A DNA stretch of 64,000 nt from Eurosta solidaginis (taxonomy: Eukaryota; Arthropoda; Insecta; Diptera; Tephritidae): assembly GCF_040869045.1 (NCBI RefSeq), contig NC_090324.1, positions 192,818,028 to 192,882,027 on the forward strand. Direction: 5' to 3'. The position numbers and the translations under genes are program-made. Under the pieces are notes generated by a model. The model had not been told where the DNA came from. It searched no databases and was given only the letters and a program-made list of their open reading frames with translations. How positions within the stretch are numbered: position 1 is the first letter of the stretch; each line of letters starts with the position of its first letter. Of the stretch, positions 43,185 to 55,526 are shown piece by piece.

Positions 43185-43548
43185 TGTGTGAGAATGTTGA
43201 AGTCGGTTTCTTCCCACAGGTGCTGTATGTGTGCATTTCACAATCATGTGTAATAGAATTAAGCTGACTGTGCGTCTGGAGTAGTTCCGTAGCATGAGTG
43301 TTAATTGCCGTCACTAACCATGGCCTTGAATTAAGGTGTTAGGTTGCCATGCACGGCCGTATGTAGTGAGAACCATAATTGGCAGGTGTTAGTTGCCGTC
43401 ACTAACCATGGCCTTGAATTAAGGTGTTAGGTTGCCGTACGCAGCCTTATGTTGTGAGAAATATAATTTGCTGACTCGGCGCACGTGTACTAGCCATACG
43501 TGGGAATGTTGTGATAAGGGCAACTGGCGCGTGTTAACTCTTCCCCCT

Positions 43549-44990
43549 TTAAAGATCTGCGTCCCGCAGATTAGGATTTGGACAAGTGTCTTCTTTATGT
43601 TGTCTTCTAATGGATAGTCGCGATTCCGGGAATTTTGGCCCCGTTGTTAATTTCCTCCAAATTATCCAAATCATGAGTAGGAGCAGAAGTAGCCCCAAAG
43701 TTTGCGACGCCGTGAACCAATTTGTTTTGTCCCTCAGGTACCTCAAGAGCTTAACATTGCCGATTGTCATCTTGTGTACAAGATTGAGGTTAACTGCAAG
43801 GCTTTTATTTGCAATAGTAGATAGCACAGGGGGGAGTATTTGAACTCCTGAACTACTCATACTCCAGTAGGTTCTGTCACCAATGCGGATCGTTTCATTG
43901 TCCAGTTGAAGGATGTAAGAGCCGCTCAAGTGATTGGGAGCATCACCTGACCACACGGTGTTATTGAAATTGTCTAAGAGAATCGTGTCTTCCTTGTTCA
44001 CCTCAATCGTTGAGTCATTGCATTTGATGTACCGACAACTAGTTTTACCACCTTTGAGCAGACTCGGCAGACAGTCGTCCTCTCGAAGTAGGTCCAGCGC
44101 TTTTTGCTTGCATACAATTGCGCTTGTAAGGTGGGTGCAGCTATCCTTGATACCATACGTTTGCTCTTTGTTGATTAAGACTGTGCTGTACTTCAGGTCT
44201 ATGCGATGTCCGTCTTTTAAAATTGCTCTGGTGATCAGATGGTTAAATCTCGTTTGGGCCACCTTTGGCATGGACACAACGTAGAGTAGCATCGTCCCGT
44301 TGGTGTAGATTGAAGGTTCGCTGAATTCTATTGCTTCGATCACATTGCTGTATGGAAGGACATCTACTTCGCTTAGAAGTCCATTAATCTCTTCTTTGTC
44401 TAGTAGGTTGCTGTTGACAATACCTGCCTTAGCCATCTGGCAGGCCTGCACCAGTTCGTTCATATCGTCCTTCAGGATCATGACTTTCTGAAGGATTTCT
44501 TGTGAAAGCTTTATGAGATGATTCTGGCCAATGATGTAATTTGTGTTGGTTACGATGCCGTTGACAACCTGCAATAACTCATCAGTTTTCTTAAATATTT
44601 CAGAGTTTACCTTGTATTGTTGGTTATTGTTAGATCCTAGCGGCTATCCATTTCCAAGCCGATCCTATCCAGTTCATTTATCGATTGATTCTCTTGTTCT
44701 TTGGGCCTTTTAACTCCTCGAGCTGCGTTTGGATTTTACTCAAGTGGAAAGAAATGACGTCTGTGAGGTAGTTCGTTTCATCCAGTTTCTTGACTTCAAT
44801 TTCCAGGCGGTTTGCTATTTCCTCATAACGGGCTAGGTTGATTACATGAATTAATTTGAAGTAGCCATTTATTATCCAGCCGTACCCATCACGTACGGTG
44901 ACCACGGGCGAGTCGAGCTCGAATACCACATATGCTTGTGCGGATGCACAGGGGCAGATTCTAGGAGTCGGAGTACATATAATTCTAATA
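43549..44990 (-). pseudogene. env: Unit 2 env (frameshifted)
   Basis: 44929-44678 is the N-terminal ectodomain. A 50-bp deletion near 44640, also in unit 3, removes the region just after the furin-like site and shifts the frame. 44574-43549 is the rest (341 codons), including the 40-residue segment lost from unit 1 and the transmembrane LGLLLLLLMIWIIW. The furin-like site reads KNKRINR here (unit 1: KNKRIKR). Confidence 0.85.
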
Positions 44991-46010
44991 ACTAGTGAAA
45001 TACATAGTCAACTATTGCTATTAAAAATTTACATTTCAAAGTTTAAAAGTAAATTTCAAATTTCATTTTAATTTAGGTAGATTTTAGATTTCAAATTGTA
45101 ATTAACATTTCAAGTATAAAGTAGACTATTTTTAAATCCTACTGCTATACCTAATGAGTGGAGTTCGGGTCGGCAAGGGTTTGACAGGATTTTACGAGGA
45201 CCCAGGAGTGATGTTAAAAGTGGAATTTTTCTGACAGTTAGTTTTCAGTAATTAATTTAGTAAGTTAGTTGTTAGTTTTTGTTAGATTTATATTTTTTCT
45301 TTTTTTGTTATTTTTTTGTAAGTTAGTTAGTTAGCTTTAGTTTTTTGTTAGTATTAGTATTTTTCGAGGAATGTCTCCCCTTTTTTCCTTTTTTTTCTTT
45401 TTGTGGCTTTAAGAGCCTTTTCTTTGTTTTTCTTTTTTTTTTGTTTTTTTTTTTGTGTGGCTTTTAGCGCCTTTTCTTTGTGAGATCATGTTTCTCTCTC
45501 AAATAATTCTTTAACTTTTGTTCTTTTGTTTTTCTTTTTTTTTGTTTTGTATTGGAATGCAGGCATAAACTCAGATGACATGACGAAGGCTCGTGAGTAT
45601 CCCCTTTGAAAGTGAACAACATAAGTTTTTGTAAGTGAAAATTTTCCCGCCCATAGAACGAGTGACTTCTCATGTCAATTAAAGCCAATAGTCCCATGGA
45701 GGAATTGAACTACTTCGATTGATATCGTTCGGACCACCGAGTTAACTGGAATTGAACCAATACGACAGATCGAATACAAAAGTGAATTTGTACCCGGACC
45801 ACCGGGGCTTAAGGATCTATGCATGAGTTTTCTACCTCTTGACCAACATTATTAATTCTTCGGCCTTGCCGAGCTTTTGAGTGCTTGAATTTCGACCAGA
45901 GGAGCCCACATTTCTCGAACCAGCTATGGGGGATCGTGTGTATCCGTTTTGGAGGTCGCATTGCCATTTTTCATGTTCGATGGCGCCACGAAGAGCCTTT
46001 ATGTCCTCGT
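44991..46010 (-). other. pol-env spacer of unit 2, with a deletion
   Basis: Same spacer as in units 1 and 3, but a deletion of nearly 0.4 kb joins ATGGCGCCAC (about 45989) to GAAGAGCC, removing the right part including the poly-G tract. Confidence 0.7.
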
Positions 46011-46893
46011 TAGTGCGCTCCCTGAAGTTAGCTAATCCTGGTAATTTATCCTAGCTGTCCTATTCAGAAAAACATCAGACGATTTGCGCTTTATTATGGA
46101 ATGTATCGTGTTATTAGACCTATCCACAGTTATTGTGACGCGTTCTTCAGGTGTTAATCTAGGAAATTCAACGGAAAGCCAGCGGTATATTTCGATCAAA
46201 GTAGAGTGTCTCTACTTGACCATTGGCCTCGCTTCGCTGCGTTGGTGTTTGGTATATTTCTATCCCTAAGGATCTGATATAATTTAATACAAGTGGTGAC
46301 AAGAATCCGCGTTCGTTGTCTATGACCAAGGCTCGTGGCACTGTGAAATAATGCAGCGCGATCGTTAGGTTTATTCGCAAATGAGGAGATGACTTATTTT
46401 TGATTGGGAAGATCTTAGCAAATTTGGTAAATTTGTCGATACAACTCAAATATTTTTGTCGTTCAATTTCGAAAATGTCGATGTGCAAGATTTCGCACGG
46501 ATAACTAGGAATGGGAGTTGGTTGCTCATATGGTTTAGAAGGGTGCCTATCGTATTTGTTCAATTTAAATGTTTCGCATTGGCTAATGTATTCCCTAATC
46601 TGTTTGGACATTGCGGGAAAATAAAATTTTTCCAGTACCTGTTCCCTATTTTCACGAGCATTTCGGTGCGCGCGCTTGTGCTCCTTCTCGATAATGTCGA
46701 ATACCCTATCGGCTATTGTCACATCTTCTACCACGCGCTGCGTGATCCTAATTTTATATCTGCTGAAATTGTTAACGTATACATCCTGCAAACTATGGAG
46801 GTCATCTTCCGGAATTTTAATGCCATTTATAACATTTGGGTTGAGGTAATTTTTGAGGACTGGTGACAAAGCTTCGACGCTTAATACAGGCAT
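46011..46893 (-). pseudogene. pol: Unit 2 integrase (first copy)
   Basis: 241 codons open from MPVLSV (46893). The zinc finger reads SQCETFKLNKYDRH, so the second Cys of the Cys pair is Phe. The acidic triad is kept (IDIFEI, VIDNERGF, NGQVE). A 5-bp loss near 46208 shifts the frame right after the catalytic Glu, and the C-terminal part runs out of frame to about 46011. Confidence 0.85.
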
Positions 46894-47139
46894 TGTGACA
46901 AAGTACCTCTTGTACCCCCTATGAGGCTCTTCTGTACACTCGCAACTCGCCCCCGCCTAAAAATTATTTGATTTCTAAACACATTTATGGGTGCCTCTAC
47001 GCGAGGTATGAGGTCAGAGCTGTCCTGCTCTGCGGAGTGCATGGTACCCTCTGAAGCAGTGTCAGTTTCAGATACCGCGTCAGCTATAGTACTCGATGGT
47101 TGCACAGCTATGGAGTCAGTTAGTGCGTTCACTTCCGTC

Positions 47140-47660
47140 TTGAGACGGGAGAGTGCATCAGCGACTACATTTGTCTTACCTGGCTTGTAGATTAACTCGC
47201 AGTTATATTCCTCTATACGAGCTTTCCATCGCTTGAGCTTTGCATTTTAATTGCGATTACTAGAGGAGAATGTCAGAGGTTGGTGATCAGTGTAAACCCT
47301 AATTTTCTTTGCGCCATAAAGGTAGGAACGCAAATTTTCTAGTGACCAAACAATAGCTAGAAGCTCTTTTTCATTCGTAGCGTAGTTTTCTTCGGCTTGG
47401 TTTAGGGACCGCGATATGTAAGCTATCGGTTTATCGTCGCCTGTTGATCCTTGTGATAGTACCAATGGCGTAGTTTGATGCGTCCGTTGTCAAATTAAAT
47501 GGTTTGGAAAAATCTGGAAATGCTAATACGTCCGCTGACATCAGTAGTTGTTTCAGCTCGCAGAAGACCTCTAAGGCATCCTTGTTAAGCATTATCGCTA
47601 CATTTATGGACGCGTTCGCTTTTACCTGTGCATTTTCCCCCCGAGTGAGGTTGGTGAGTG
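47140..47660 (-). pseudogene. pol: Unit 2 RNase H (first copy)
   Basis: A 5-bp deletion near 47464 (ACCAATGG for ACCGCGCCAATGG) splits the TTDAS part from VLSQG.... 47465-47247 is open, with ATNEKELLAIVW and VYTDHQPLTF. It stops at SSSNRN followed by TAA, where unit 1 has Tyr. The second copy shares both defects. Confidence 0.8.
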
Positions 47661-47676
47661 GCTTTGCGACCTTGGC

Positions 47677-48595
47677 TTAATCCTTAATGAATTTCCTATA
47701 GTATGAGATCATACCAAGGAAACTTTTTAAATTCTTCAAATTTTCCGGGGGTGAAATCCTTTTAATAGCTTCTACCTTTTTTGGGTCAGCCCGTACTCCA
47801 TCGCGAGTAATAACATACCCTAGCAATGCGACTTCTTTTTCAAAGAAGCAAGAAGAAGCAAAGAAAAAGATTCGTTGCAAAAGCCCTCTCAACATTAAGG
47901 AGGTGTTCCTCTGCATCCTTGCCAAATACGATGATGTCGTCGATATAGACGTAACAAATTTTCCCGATGTACTGCTTGAGGACGTCGTCTATCATCCTTT
48001 GGAAAATCGCAGGCGCATTTTTCAACCCGAATGTCAACCGAAGAAATTCATATTTGCCATTCATTGTGGAGAAGGCTGTCTTTGGGATGTCCGAATCCTT
48101 CATGGGAATTTGGTGAAATCCGGAAGTCAAATCAATTGTAGTACAGAAGTTGGCTTGGCCAAGGCTGCAAAGAGTAGCGTTTATATCGGGAATTGGGTAA
48201 GTATCGGCGATAGTTACAGCGTTCAACCGTTTATAGTCTATAACCATACGATACTGTTTGTCCCCATACGCCTTAGGCTTTTTAGGGACTACCCAAATTG
48301 GAGAATTGTATGGGCCTTTCGACGGCCGGATGACACCTTCGTCTGGGAGCTCATTTACCTGTTTTTCGACTTCATCTCTCATACATGCTGGGTAGGGGTA
48401 GGATTTACTATACACCGGTTCGTCAGTTGATGTTTTTATTTCTGCACGGACATTCGTGTTTGTCAGCTCATAACCGTTAAGTGGTTTGAAAAGACCAGAG
48501 TATTTTTCCAATAGTGAATTGACCTTTCCATGGATTTCAAGAGGTAGGTCCTTTCCTAATGTGAAGTTTACATCGAGAGATCTTCTGTCTTTCAA
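47677..48595 (-). pseudogene. pol: Unit 2 reverse transcriptase (first copy)
   Basis: 48595-47840 has the usual motifs to YVYIDDIIVF and then diverges at ATNLFLCFF. There the segment before CFFEKE is replaced by a short GAAGCAAAGAA-type stretch (also in the second copy and unit 3), shifting the frame. 47925-47677 carries LLGYVITRDG to YYRKFIKD and ends in the shared TAA (47677-47679). Confidence 0.85.
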
Positions 48596-48899
48596 GGGGA
48601 TTTTGTAATTGTCTATACTTCCTATCTATTATCGCGCCTAATTTCGTCAGGGTATCGTCCCCAATGATTCCGCAGAATTCGCTAAGAGTCGGTAAAACGA
48701 AGAAATCAAATTCGGTGGAGTTACCCACACTTTCGAATAATTTTAGTTTTACTTTATCATTTATTGGCACGCTACCCCCCACCGAAGCTACATTGAATAA
48801 TTTCTTTACAGGAGTTGTTTTCGTTGCAATATTATTTTTTATGAAATTCCTATTTGCGCCGGTATCCACGAGGAAATCCAGCACACGACTGTCAGGCAA
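48537..48899 (-). pseudogene. pol: Unit 2 protease (first copy)
   Basis: As in unit 1, with DTGANRNFI (Arg for Lys). The same 13-bp deletion before RT is present. Confidence 0.85.
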
Positions 48900-49051
48900 G
48901 GTATATTCTAAGTATGGTACGCTAGATGACCGGAAGACAGAAAATCTTCCGAGTTGTTTTCACTTGGCGATTCCTTCAGGTCCACATCTCTCTCTTCGCT
49001 CTCCTCGGGTGTAGTATGGAACACATTTTGCTGCTCCCGTGGTAGATTTTC

Positions 49052-50094
49052 TTAACTTGCGCTTCTTTTAAACGGATTTGGGCGATTCATGTAATTAACG
49101 TTGCGTGTCTGTACCGAGGGGTCTACGTCCATTTTCTCTACAGGCGAATGTAGTGGGGTGCTGGTATTTCCAAATCGACCTAACGGGCGGGCACTCCTTA
49201 CATATGAGTGCTTTTCCTGGTTGCGCCAAGTAGGTTTAGGGGGTAACTGGGGAGGCTTGATCCTATTCCTAAATGAGGAGGTACCTGGCAAATTGTTAAC
49301 AGGGACAGCCACACGGTTATTGGAATTGTTCGTATGAACGAAAAAATTGCGGAAATCCACATTTTGGATTTCCAAACAGGCTGAATATGCCTCTAGCAAT
49401 GTTTTAGGGCGTCGTATAAGGAGCATTCGCGACATTTCGCCGTTAAGCCCACGTATAAAAACGTCCAGGGCACGATTTCGGTAGGTTTCTACCAGAAATT
49501 TAACGGCATCTTCCGTGTAGGATTCGCCTTTTATTTTATTAATAATAAGGGAGAATTGATGATTCACCCTGGCGTAGAATTCATCAATTCTCATTCCATT
49601 TTGCTGTAGCTGGTACAGTTGGTGTTCGAGTGTACCAACATCCCTCTTATCTGCGTAGTGCAGGGAGAGGCATTCCTTATTTTTCCCCAATTGCTATCGA
49701 ATATATTGTAGGAAATAAGTGCAGAATCAACTGCTCCCCGCACCTTCTGCATAATATGTTGGAGAATCTCTCGGTAAAGGGGCTTTCCCTTCATTACCGC
49801 AAAGTCTGAAAGGATCACTTCCACAGAGTGAATCCATGATATGTACTGGACAGGGTTGCCGTCAAACACTTGTAGCTCCTTAACACAATCAGGGAGCCTA
49901 CAGATATCTCTGATCTCAGCCTCAGAGGTGGGTGGCTGAGCCACCACTTCTTCAACCACTGGAGTAGTGGCCGCTGTAGATGAAGAGCAAGCTGAATCAA
50001 CGCGAGCCACCCGCCTTTCTAGCAAATTTATTTTTTCAAGAAGGGCGTTGACGGCCCCAGTCAAATTTGTCACTGTGGCTCTTATATCGTCCAT
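49052..50094 (-). pseudogene. gag: Unit 2 gag (first copy)
   Basis: Starts at MDDIRATVTNLTG (50094), so the N-terminus lost from unit 1's frame is intact here. It includes a leucine-rich helix (VNALLEKINLLERRVARV). A 1-bp deletion near 49680 shifts the frame after FDSNWGKI; the reading resumes in 49690-49052. The tail is Pro-rich and ends at FKRSAS. Confidence 0.85.
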
Positions 50095-50504
50095 TTTTTG
50101 TGGGAATATTTTTTATTTTACATTACCTTTGTGTTTTTTAAACTCACGTGATGAGATAAATCGTCCGTACTATATCAGAATTACACTGCAGTGCGTACAG
50201 GAGCTCTCAGGAATTTTCACTAGTGACCACTATTACGTTGCAATGCATCCAGGCACTTCAGGAACTTCCACTAGTAGGTAATGCCGGCAGTATGTAATGC
50301 TGATGATCTTGCCTGAAATTCTCCTTTAGTTTTTTCCACGGTTTCCTTCTTTCAACAAATTCTTTAGGCAGCTCCTTCTTTTTTGACAGTTTTTCCTTTT
50401 TAGCACTTTTTTTTCACAGTCTCTTCTTTCTTTTTTTTCGAAAAAATTCTTTTTTGAATTTTTTTCGCAGTTCCCTTCACTTCCTGGGCCCCTGCTCGGG
50501 CGCC
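50095..50504 (-). other. Leader of unit 2 (first copy)
   Basis: The sense strand is A/G-rich and contains a short Lys-rich frame. The primer-binding site is at 50488-50505 (TGGCGCCCGAGCAGGGGC), two mismatches from the primer-binding sequence for tRNA-Lys(UUU). Confidence 0.75.
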
Positions 50505-50522
50505 AGTTAAGAACTATAGTCC
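50505..50522 (-). repeat. 18-bp LTR stub at the duplication junction
   Basis: AGTTAAGAACTATAGTCC, identical to the first 18 plus-strand bases of LTR C. It is followed directly by integrase sequence instead of the rest of the LTR. Confidence 0.85.
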
Positions 50523-51301
50523 TCGACCTATCCACAGTTATTGTGACGCGTTCTTCAGGTGTTAATCTAGGAAATTCAACGGAAAGGCAGCGGTATATTT
50601 CGATCAAAGTAGAGTGTCTCTACTTGACCATTGGCCTCGCTTCGCTGCGTTGGTGTTTGGTATATTTCTATCCCTAAGGATCTGATATAATTTAATACAA
50701 GTGGTGACAAGAATCCGCGTTCGTTGTCTATGACCAAAGCTCGTGGCACTGTGAAATAATGCAGCGCGATCGTTAGGTTTATTCGCAAATGAGGAGATGA
50801 CTTATTTTTGATAGGGAAGATCTTAGCAAATTTGGTAAATTTGTCGATACTACTCAAATATTTTTGTCGTTCAATTTCGAAAATGTCGATGTGCAAGATT
50901 TCGCACGGATAACTAGGAATGGGAGTTGGTTGCTCATATGGTTTAGAAGGCTGCCTATCGTATTTGTTCAATTTAAATGTTTCGCATTGGCTAATGTATT
51001 CCCTAATCTGTTTGGACATTGCGGGAAAATAAAATTTTTCCAGTACCTGTTCCCTATTTTCACGAGCATTTCGGTGCGCGCGCTTGTGCTCCTTCTCGAT
51101 AATGTCGAATACCCTATCGGCTATTGTCACATCTTCTACCACGCGCTGCGTGATCCTAATTTTATATCTGCTGAAATTGTTAACGTATACATCCTGCAAA
51201 CTATGGAGGTCATCTTCCGGAATTTTAATGCCATTTATAACATTTGGGTTGAGGTAATTTTTGAGGACTGGTGACAAAGCTTCGACGCTTAATACAGGCA
51301 T
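50523..51301 (-). pseudogene. pol: Unit 2 integrase (second copy)
   Basis: Open from 51301 to 50576, with the same losses as the first copy. Differences include YDRQPSK for YDRHPSK and YLSSIDK for YLSCIDK. It lacks the C-terminal part because the duplication junction lies at 50522. Confidence 0.85.
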
Positions 51302-51547
51302 TGTGACAAAATACCTCTTGTACCCCCTATGAGGCTCTTCTGTACACTCGCAACTCGCCCCCGCCTAAAAATTATTTGATTTCTAAACACATTTATGGGT
51401 GCCTCTACGCGAGGTATGAGGTCAGAGCTGTCCTGCTCTGCGGAGTGCATGGTACCCTCTGAAGCAGTGTCAGTTTCAGATACCGCGTCAGCTATAGTAC
51501 TCGATGGTTGCACAGCTATGGAGTCAGTTAGTGCGTTCACTTCCGTC

Positions 51548-52068
51548 TTGAGACGGGAGAGTGCATCAGCGACTACATTTGTCTTACCTGGCTTGTAGAT
51601 TAACTCGCAGTTATATTCCTCTATACGAGCTTTCCATCGCTTGAGCTTTGCATTTTAATTGCGATTACTAGAGGAGAATGTCAGAGGTTGGTGATCAGTG
51701 TAAACCCTAATTTTCTTTGCGCCATAAAGGTAGGAACGCAAATTTTCTAGTGACCAAACAATAGCTAGAAGCTCTTTTTCATTCATAGCGTAGTTTTCTT
51801 CGGCTTGGTTTAGGGACCGCGATATGTAAGCTATCGGTTTATCGTCGCCTGTTGATCCTTGTGATAGTACCAATGGCGTAGTTTGATGCGTCCGTTGTCA
51901 AATTAAATGGTTTGGAAAAATCTGGAAATGCTAATACGTCCGCTGACATCAGTAGTTGTTTCAGCTCGCAGAAGACCTCTAAGGCATCCTTGTTAAGCAT
52001 TATCGCTACATTTATGGACGCGTTCGCTTTTACCTGTGCATTTTCCCCCCGAGTGAGGTTGGTGAGTG
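51548..52068 (-). pseudogene. pol: Unit 2 RNase H (second copy)
   Basis: Same 5-bp deletion and TAA as the first copy; one visible change (AMNEKELLAIVW for ATNEKELLAIVW). Confidence 0.8.
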
Positions 52069-52084
52069 GCTTTGCGACCTTGGC

Positions 52085-52997
52085 TTAATCCTTAATGAAT
52101 TTCCTATAGTATGAGATCATACCAAGGAAACTTTTTAAGTCCTTCAAATTTTCCGGGGGTGAAATCCTTTTAATAGCTTCTACCTTTTTTGGGTCAGCCC
52201 GTACTCCATCGCGAGTAATAACATACCCTAGCAATTCGACTTCTTTTTCAAAGAAGCAAGAAGAAGCAAAGAAAAAGATTCGTTGCAAAAACCCTCTCAA
52301 CATTAAGGAGGTGTTCCTCTGCATCCTTGCCAAATACGATGATGTCGTCGATATAGACGTAACAAATTTTCCCGATGTGCTGCTTGAGGACATCGTCTAT
52401 CATCCTTTGGAAAATCGCAGGCGCATTTTTCAACCCGAATGTCAACCGAAGAAATTCATATTTGCCATTCATTGTGGAGAAGGCTGTCTTTGGGATGTCC
52501 GAATCCTTCATGGGAATTTGGTGAAATCGGGAAGTCAAATCAATTGTAGTATAGAAGTTGGCTTGGCCAAGGCTGCAAAGAGTAGCGTTTATATCGGGAA
52601 TTGGGTAAGTATCGGCGATAGTTACAGCGTTCAACCGTTTATAGTCTATAACCATACGATACTGTTTGTCCCCATACGCCTTAGGCTTTTTAGGGACTAC
52701 CCAAATTGGAGAATTGTATGGGCCTTTCGACGGCCGGATGACACCTTCGTCTGGGAGCTCATTTACCTGTTTTTCGACTTCATCTCTCATACATGCTGGG
52801 TAGGATTTACTATACACCTGTTCGTCAGTTGATGTTTTTATTTCTGCACGGACATTCGTGTTTGCCAGCTCATAACCGTTAAGTGGTTTGAAAAGACCAG
52901 AGTATTTTTCCAATAGTGAATTGACCTTTCCATCGATTTCAAGAGGTAGGTCCTTTCCTAATGTGAAGTTTACATCGAGAGATCTTCTGTCTTTCAA
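52085..52997 (-). pseudogene. pol: Unit 2 reverse transcriptase (second copy)
   Basis: As the first copy, with a private 6-bp loss (SKSYPACM for SKSYPYPACM), TSRFHQI for TSGFHQI and KQHIGK for KQYIGK. The frame breaks before CFFEKE and ends in the shared TAA (52085-52087). Confidence 0.85.
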
Positions 52998-53301
52998 GGG
53001 GATTTTGTAATTGTCTATACTTCCTATCTATTATCGCGCCTAATTTCGTCAGGGTATCGTCCCCAATGATTCCGCAGAATTCGCTAAGAGTCGGTAAAAC
53101 GAAGAAATCAAATTCGGTGGAGTTACCCACACTTTCGAATAATTTTAGTTTTACTTTATCATTTATTGGCACGCTACCCCCCACCGAAGCTACATTGAAT
53201 AATTTCTTTACAGGAGTTGTTTTCGTTGCAATATTATTTTTTATGAAATTCTTATTTGCGCCGGTATCCACGAGGAAATCCAGCACACGACTGTCAGGCA
53301 A
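52939..53301 (-). pseudogene. pol: Unit 2 protease (second copy)
   Basis: DTGANKNFI as in unit 1, with the 13-bp deletion before RT. Confidence 0.85.
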
Positions 53302-53453
53302 GGTATATTCTAAGTATGGTACGCTAGATGACCGGAAGACAGAAAATCTTCCGAGTTGTTTTCACTTGGCGATTCCTTCAGGTCCACATCTCTCTCTTCG
53401 CTCTCCTCGGGTGTAGTATGGAACACATTTTGCTGCTCCCGTGGTAGATTTTC

Positions 53454-54490
53454 TTAACTTGCGCTTCTTTTAAACGGATTTGGGCGATTCATGTAATTAA
53501 CGTTGCGTGTCTGTACCGAGGGGTCTACGTCCATTGTCTCTACAGGCGAATGTAGTGGGGTGCTGGTATTTCCAAATCGACCTAACGGGCGGGCACTCCC
53601 TACATATGAGTGCTTTTCCTGGTTGCGCCAAGTAGGTTTAGGGGGTAACTGGGGAGGCTTGATCCTATTCCTAAATGAGGAGGTACCTGGCAAATTGTTA
53701 ACAGGGACAGCCACACGGTTATTGGAATTGTTCGAATGAACGAAAAAATTGCGGAAATCCACATTTTGGATTTCCAAACAGGCTGAATATGCCTCTAGCA
53801 ATGTTTTAGGGCGTCGTGTAAGGAGAATTCGCGACATTTCGCCGTTAAGCCCACGTATAAAAACGTCCAGGGCACGATTTCGGTAGGTTTCTACCAGAAA
53901 TTTAACGGCATCTTCCGTGTAGGATTCGGCTTTTATTTTATTAATAATAAGGGAGAATTGATGATTCACCCTGGCGTAGAATTCATCAATTCTCATTCCA
54001 TTTTGCTGTAGCTGGTGCAGTTGGTGTTCGAGTGTACCAACATCCCTCTTATCTGCGTAGTGCAGGGAGAGGCATTCCTTATTTTTCCCCAATTGCCATC
54101 GAATATATTGTAGGAAATAAGTGCAGAATCAACTGCTCCCCGCACCTTCTGCATAATATGTTGGAGAATCTCTCGGTAAAGGGGCTTTCCCTTCATTACC
54201 GCAAAGTCTGAAAGGATCACTTCCACAGAGTGAATCCATGATATGTACTGGACAGGGTTGCCGTCAAACACTTGTAGCTCCTTAAAACAATCAGGGAGCC
54301 TACAGATATCTCTGATCTCAGCCTCAGAGGTGGGTGGCTGAGCCACCACTTCTTCAACCACTGGAGTAGTGGCCGCTGTAGATGAAGAGCAAGCTAAATC
54401 AACGCGAGCCGCCCGCATTTCTAGCAAATTTATTTTTTCAAGAAGGGCGGCCCCAGTCAAATTTGTCACTGTGGCTCTTATATCGTCCAT
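53454..54490 (-). pseudogene. gag: Unit 2 gag (second copy)
   Basis: As the first copy, with a 6-bp in-frame loss near 54449 (TGAALLEKI for TGAVNALLEKI) and the shared 1-bp frameshift near 54083. Confidence 0.85.
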
Positions 54491-54900
54491 TTTTTGTGGG
54501 AATATTTTTTATTTTACATTACCTTTGTGTTTTTCAAACTCACGTGATGAGATAAATCGTCCGTACTATATCAGAATTACACTGCAGTGCGTACAGGAGC
54601 TCTTAGGAATTTTCACTAGTGACCACTATTACGTTGCAATGCATCCAGGCACTTCAGGAACTTCCACTAGTAGGTAATGCCGGCAGTATGTAATGCTGAT
54701 GATCTTGCCAGAAATTCTCCTTTAGTTTTTTCCACGGTTTCCTTCTTTCAACAAATTCTTTAGGCAGCTCCTTCTTTTTTGACAGTTTTTCCTTTTTAGC
54801 ACTTTTTTTTCACAGTCTCTTCTTTCTTTTTTTTCGAACAAATTCTTTTTCGAATTTTTTTCACAGTTCCCTTCACTTCCTGGGCCCCTGCTCGGGCGCC
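54491..54900 (-). other. Leader of unit 2 (second copy)
   Basis: Same as 50095-50504. The primer-binding site at 54884-54901 has two mismatches from the tRNA-Lys(UUU) sequence. A/G-rich sense strand. Confidence 0.75.
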
Positions 54901-55517
54901 AGTTAAGAACTATAGTCCTTCTTTTATAAAAAAATTAATTTGTTGGGCCAACTCGCCCAACCAACAACACTAAACAACACAAGTTCAAATAGTCTTTTAC
55001 AAGTAAATTTTAATTCAATTAACTCACAATTACAACTAAGATTAATTTACTGTTAACACTAATCCGTCCCGAATTCGACTGCCGGGTCTGCCGCAACTGC
55101 TCCCATATATAGCCAATCAACGAGCCGCGACGCGCCTCTTGCGTAACTTGTTGACAACCCGCTGTGTGAGAATGTTGAAGTCGGTTTCTTCCCACAGGTG
55201 CTGTATGTGTGCATTTCACAATCATGTGTAATAGAATTTAGCTGACTGTGCGTCTGGAGTAGTTCCGTAGCATGAGTGTTAATTGCCGTCACTAACCATG
55301 GTCTTGAATTAAGGTGTTAGGTTGCCATGCGCGGCCGTATGTAGTGAAAACCATAATTTGCAGGTGTTAGTTGCCGTCACTAACCATGGCCTTGAATTAA
55401 GGTGCTAGGTTGCCATGCGCATCCTTATGTTGTGAGAAATATAATTTGCTGACTCGGCGCGCGTGTACTAGCCATACGTGGGAATGTTGCGATAAGGGCA
55501 ACTGGCGCGTGTTAACT
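54901..55517 (-). repeat. LTR C (617 bp)
   Basis: Complete, shared by units 2 and 3. It starts AGTTAAGAACTATAG on the plus strand where the other complete LTRs have AGTTAAAGGACTATAG, which breaks the terminal palindrome. Confidence 0.9.
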
Positions 55518-55526
55518 CTTCCCCCT

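Larger units (their letters stand above)
39556..43539 (-). repeat. LTR B, split by an RTE element
   Basis: The LTR parts are 39556-39820 and 43188-43539, together 617 bp. It serves as 5' LTR of unit 1 and 3' LTR of unit 2. It has both 88-bp repeats. It reads GTCCTTC after the palindrome, like LTR C, whereas LTRs A and D read GTCCTTG. Confidence 0.9.
46118..50522 (-). repeat. Tandem duplication, first unit (about 4.4 kb)
   Basis: Covers integrase to the first 18 bp of an LTR and is repeated at 50523-54918. The offset is 4408 bp over integrase and RT, then 4402 and 4396 after two 6-bp losses in the second copy. The copies differ by scattered substitutions, so they are not a simple read-through of identical sequence. 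Confidence 0.85.
50523..54918 (-). repeat. Tandem duplication, second unit
   Basis: Near-identical repeat of 46118-50522, running on into the complete LTR C. It shares the integrase Cys-to-Phe change, the RNase H stop, the protease-RT deletion and the gag frameshift with the first copy. Confidence 0.85.

Noticed and set aside
46456..48430. Plus-strand open frames of 110-190 codons across the array (also 35609, 36979, 50864, 52311, 58814)
   Set aside because: They are antisense to integrase and RT, recur only because the units are near-identical, and show no domain of their own.
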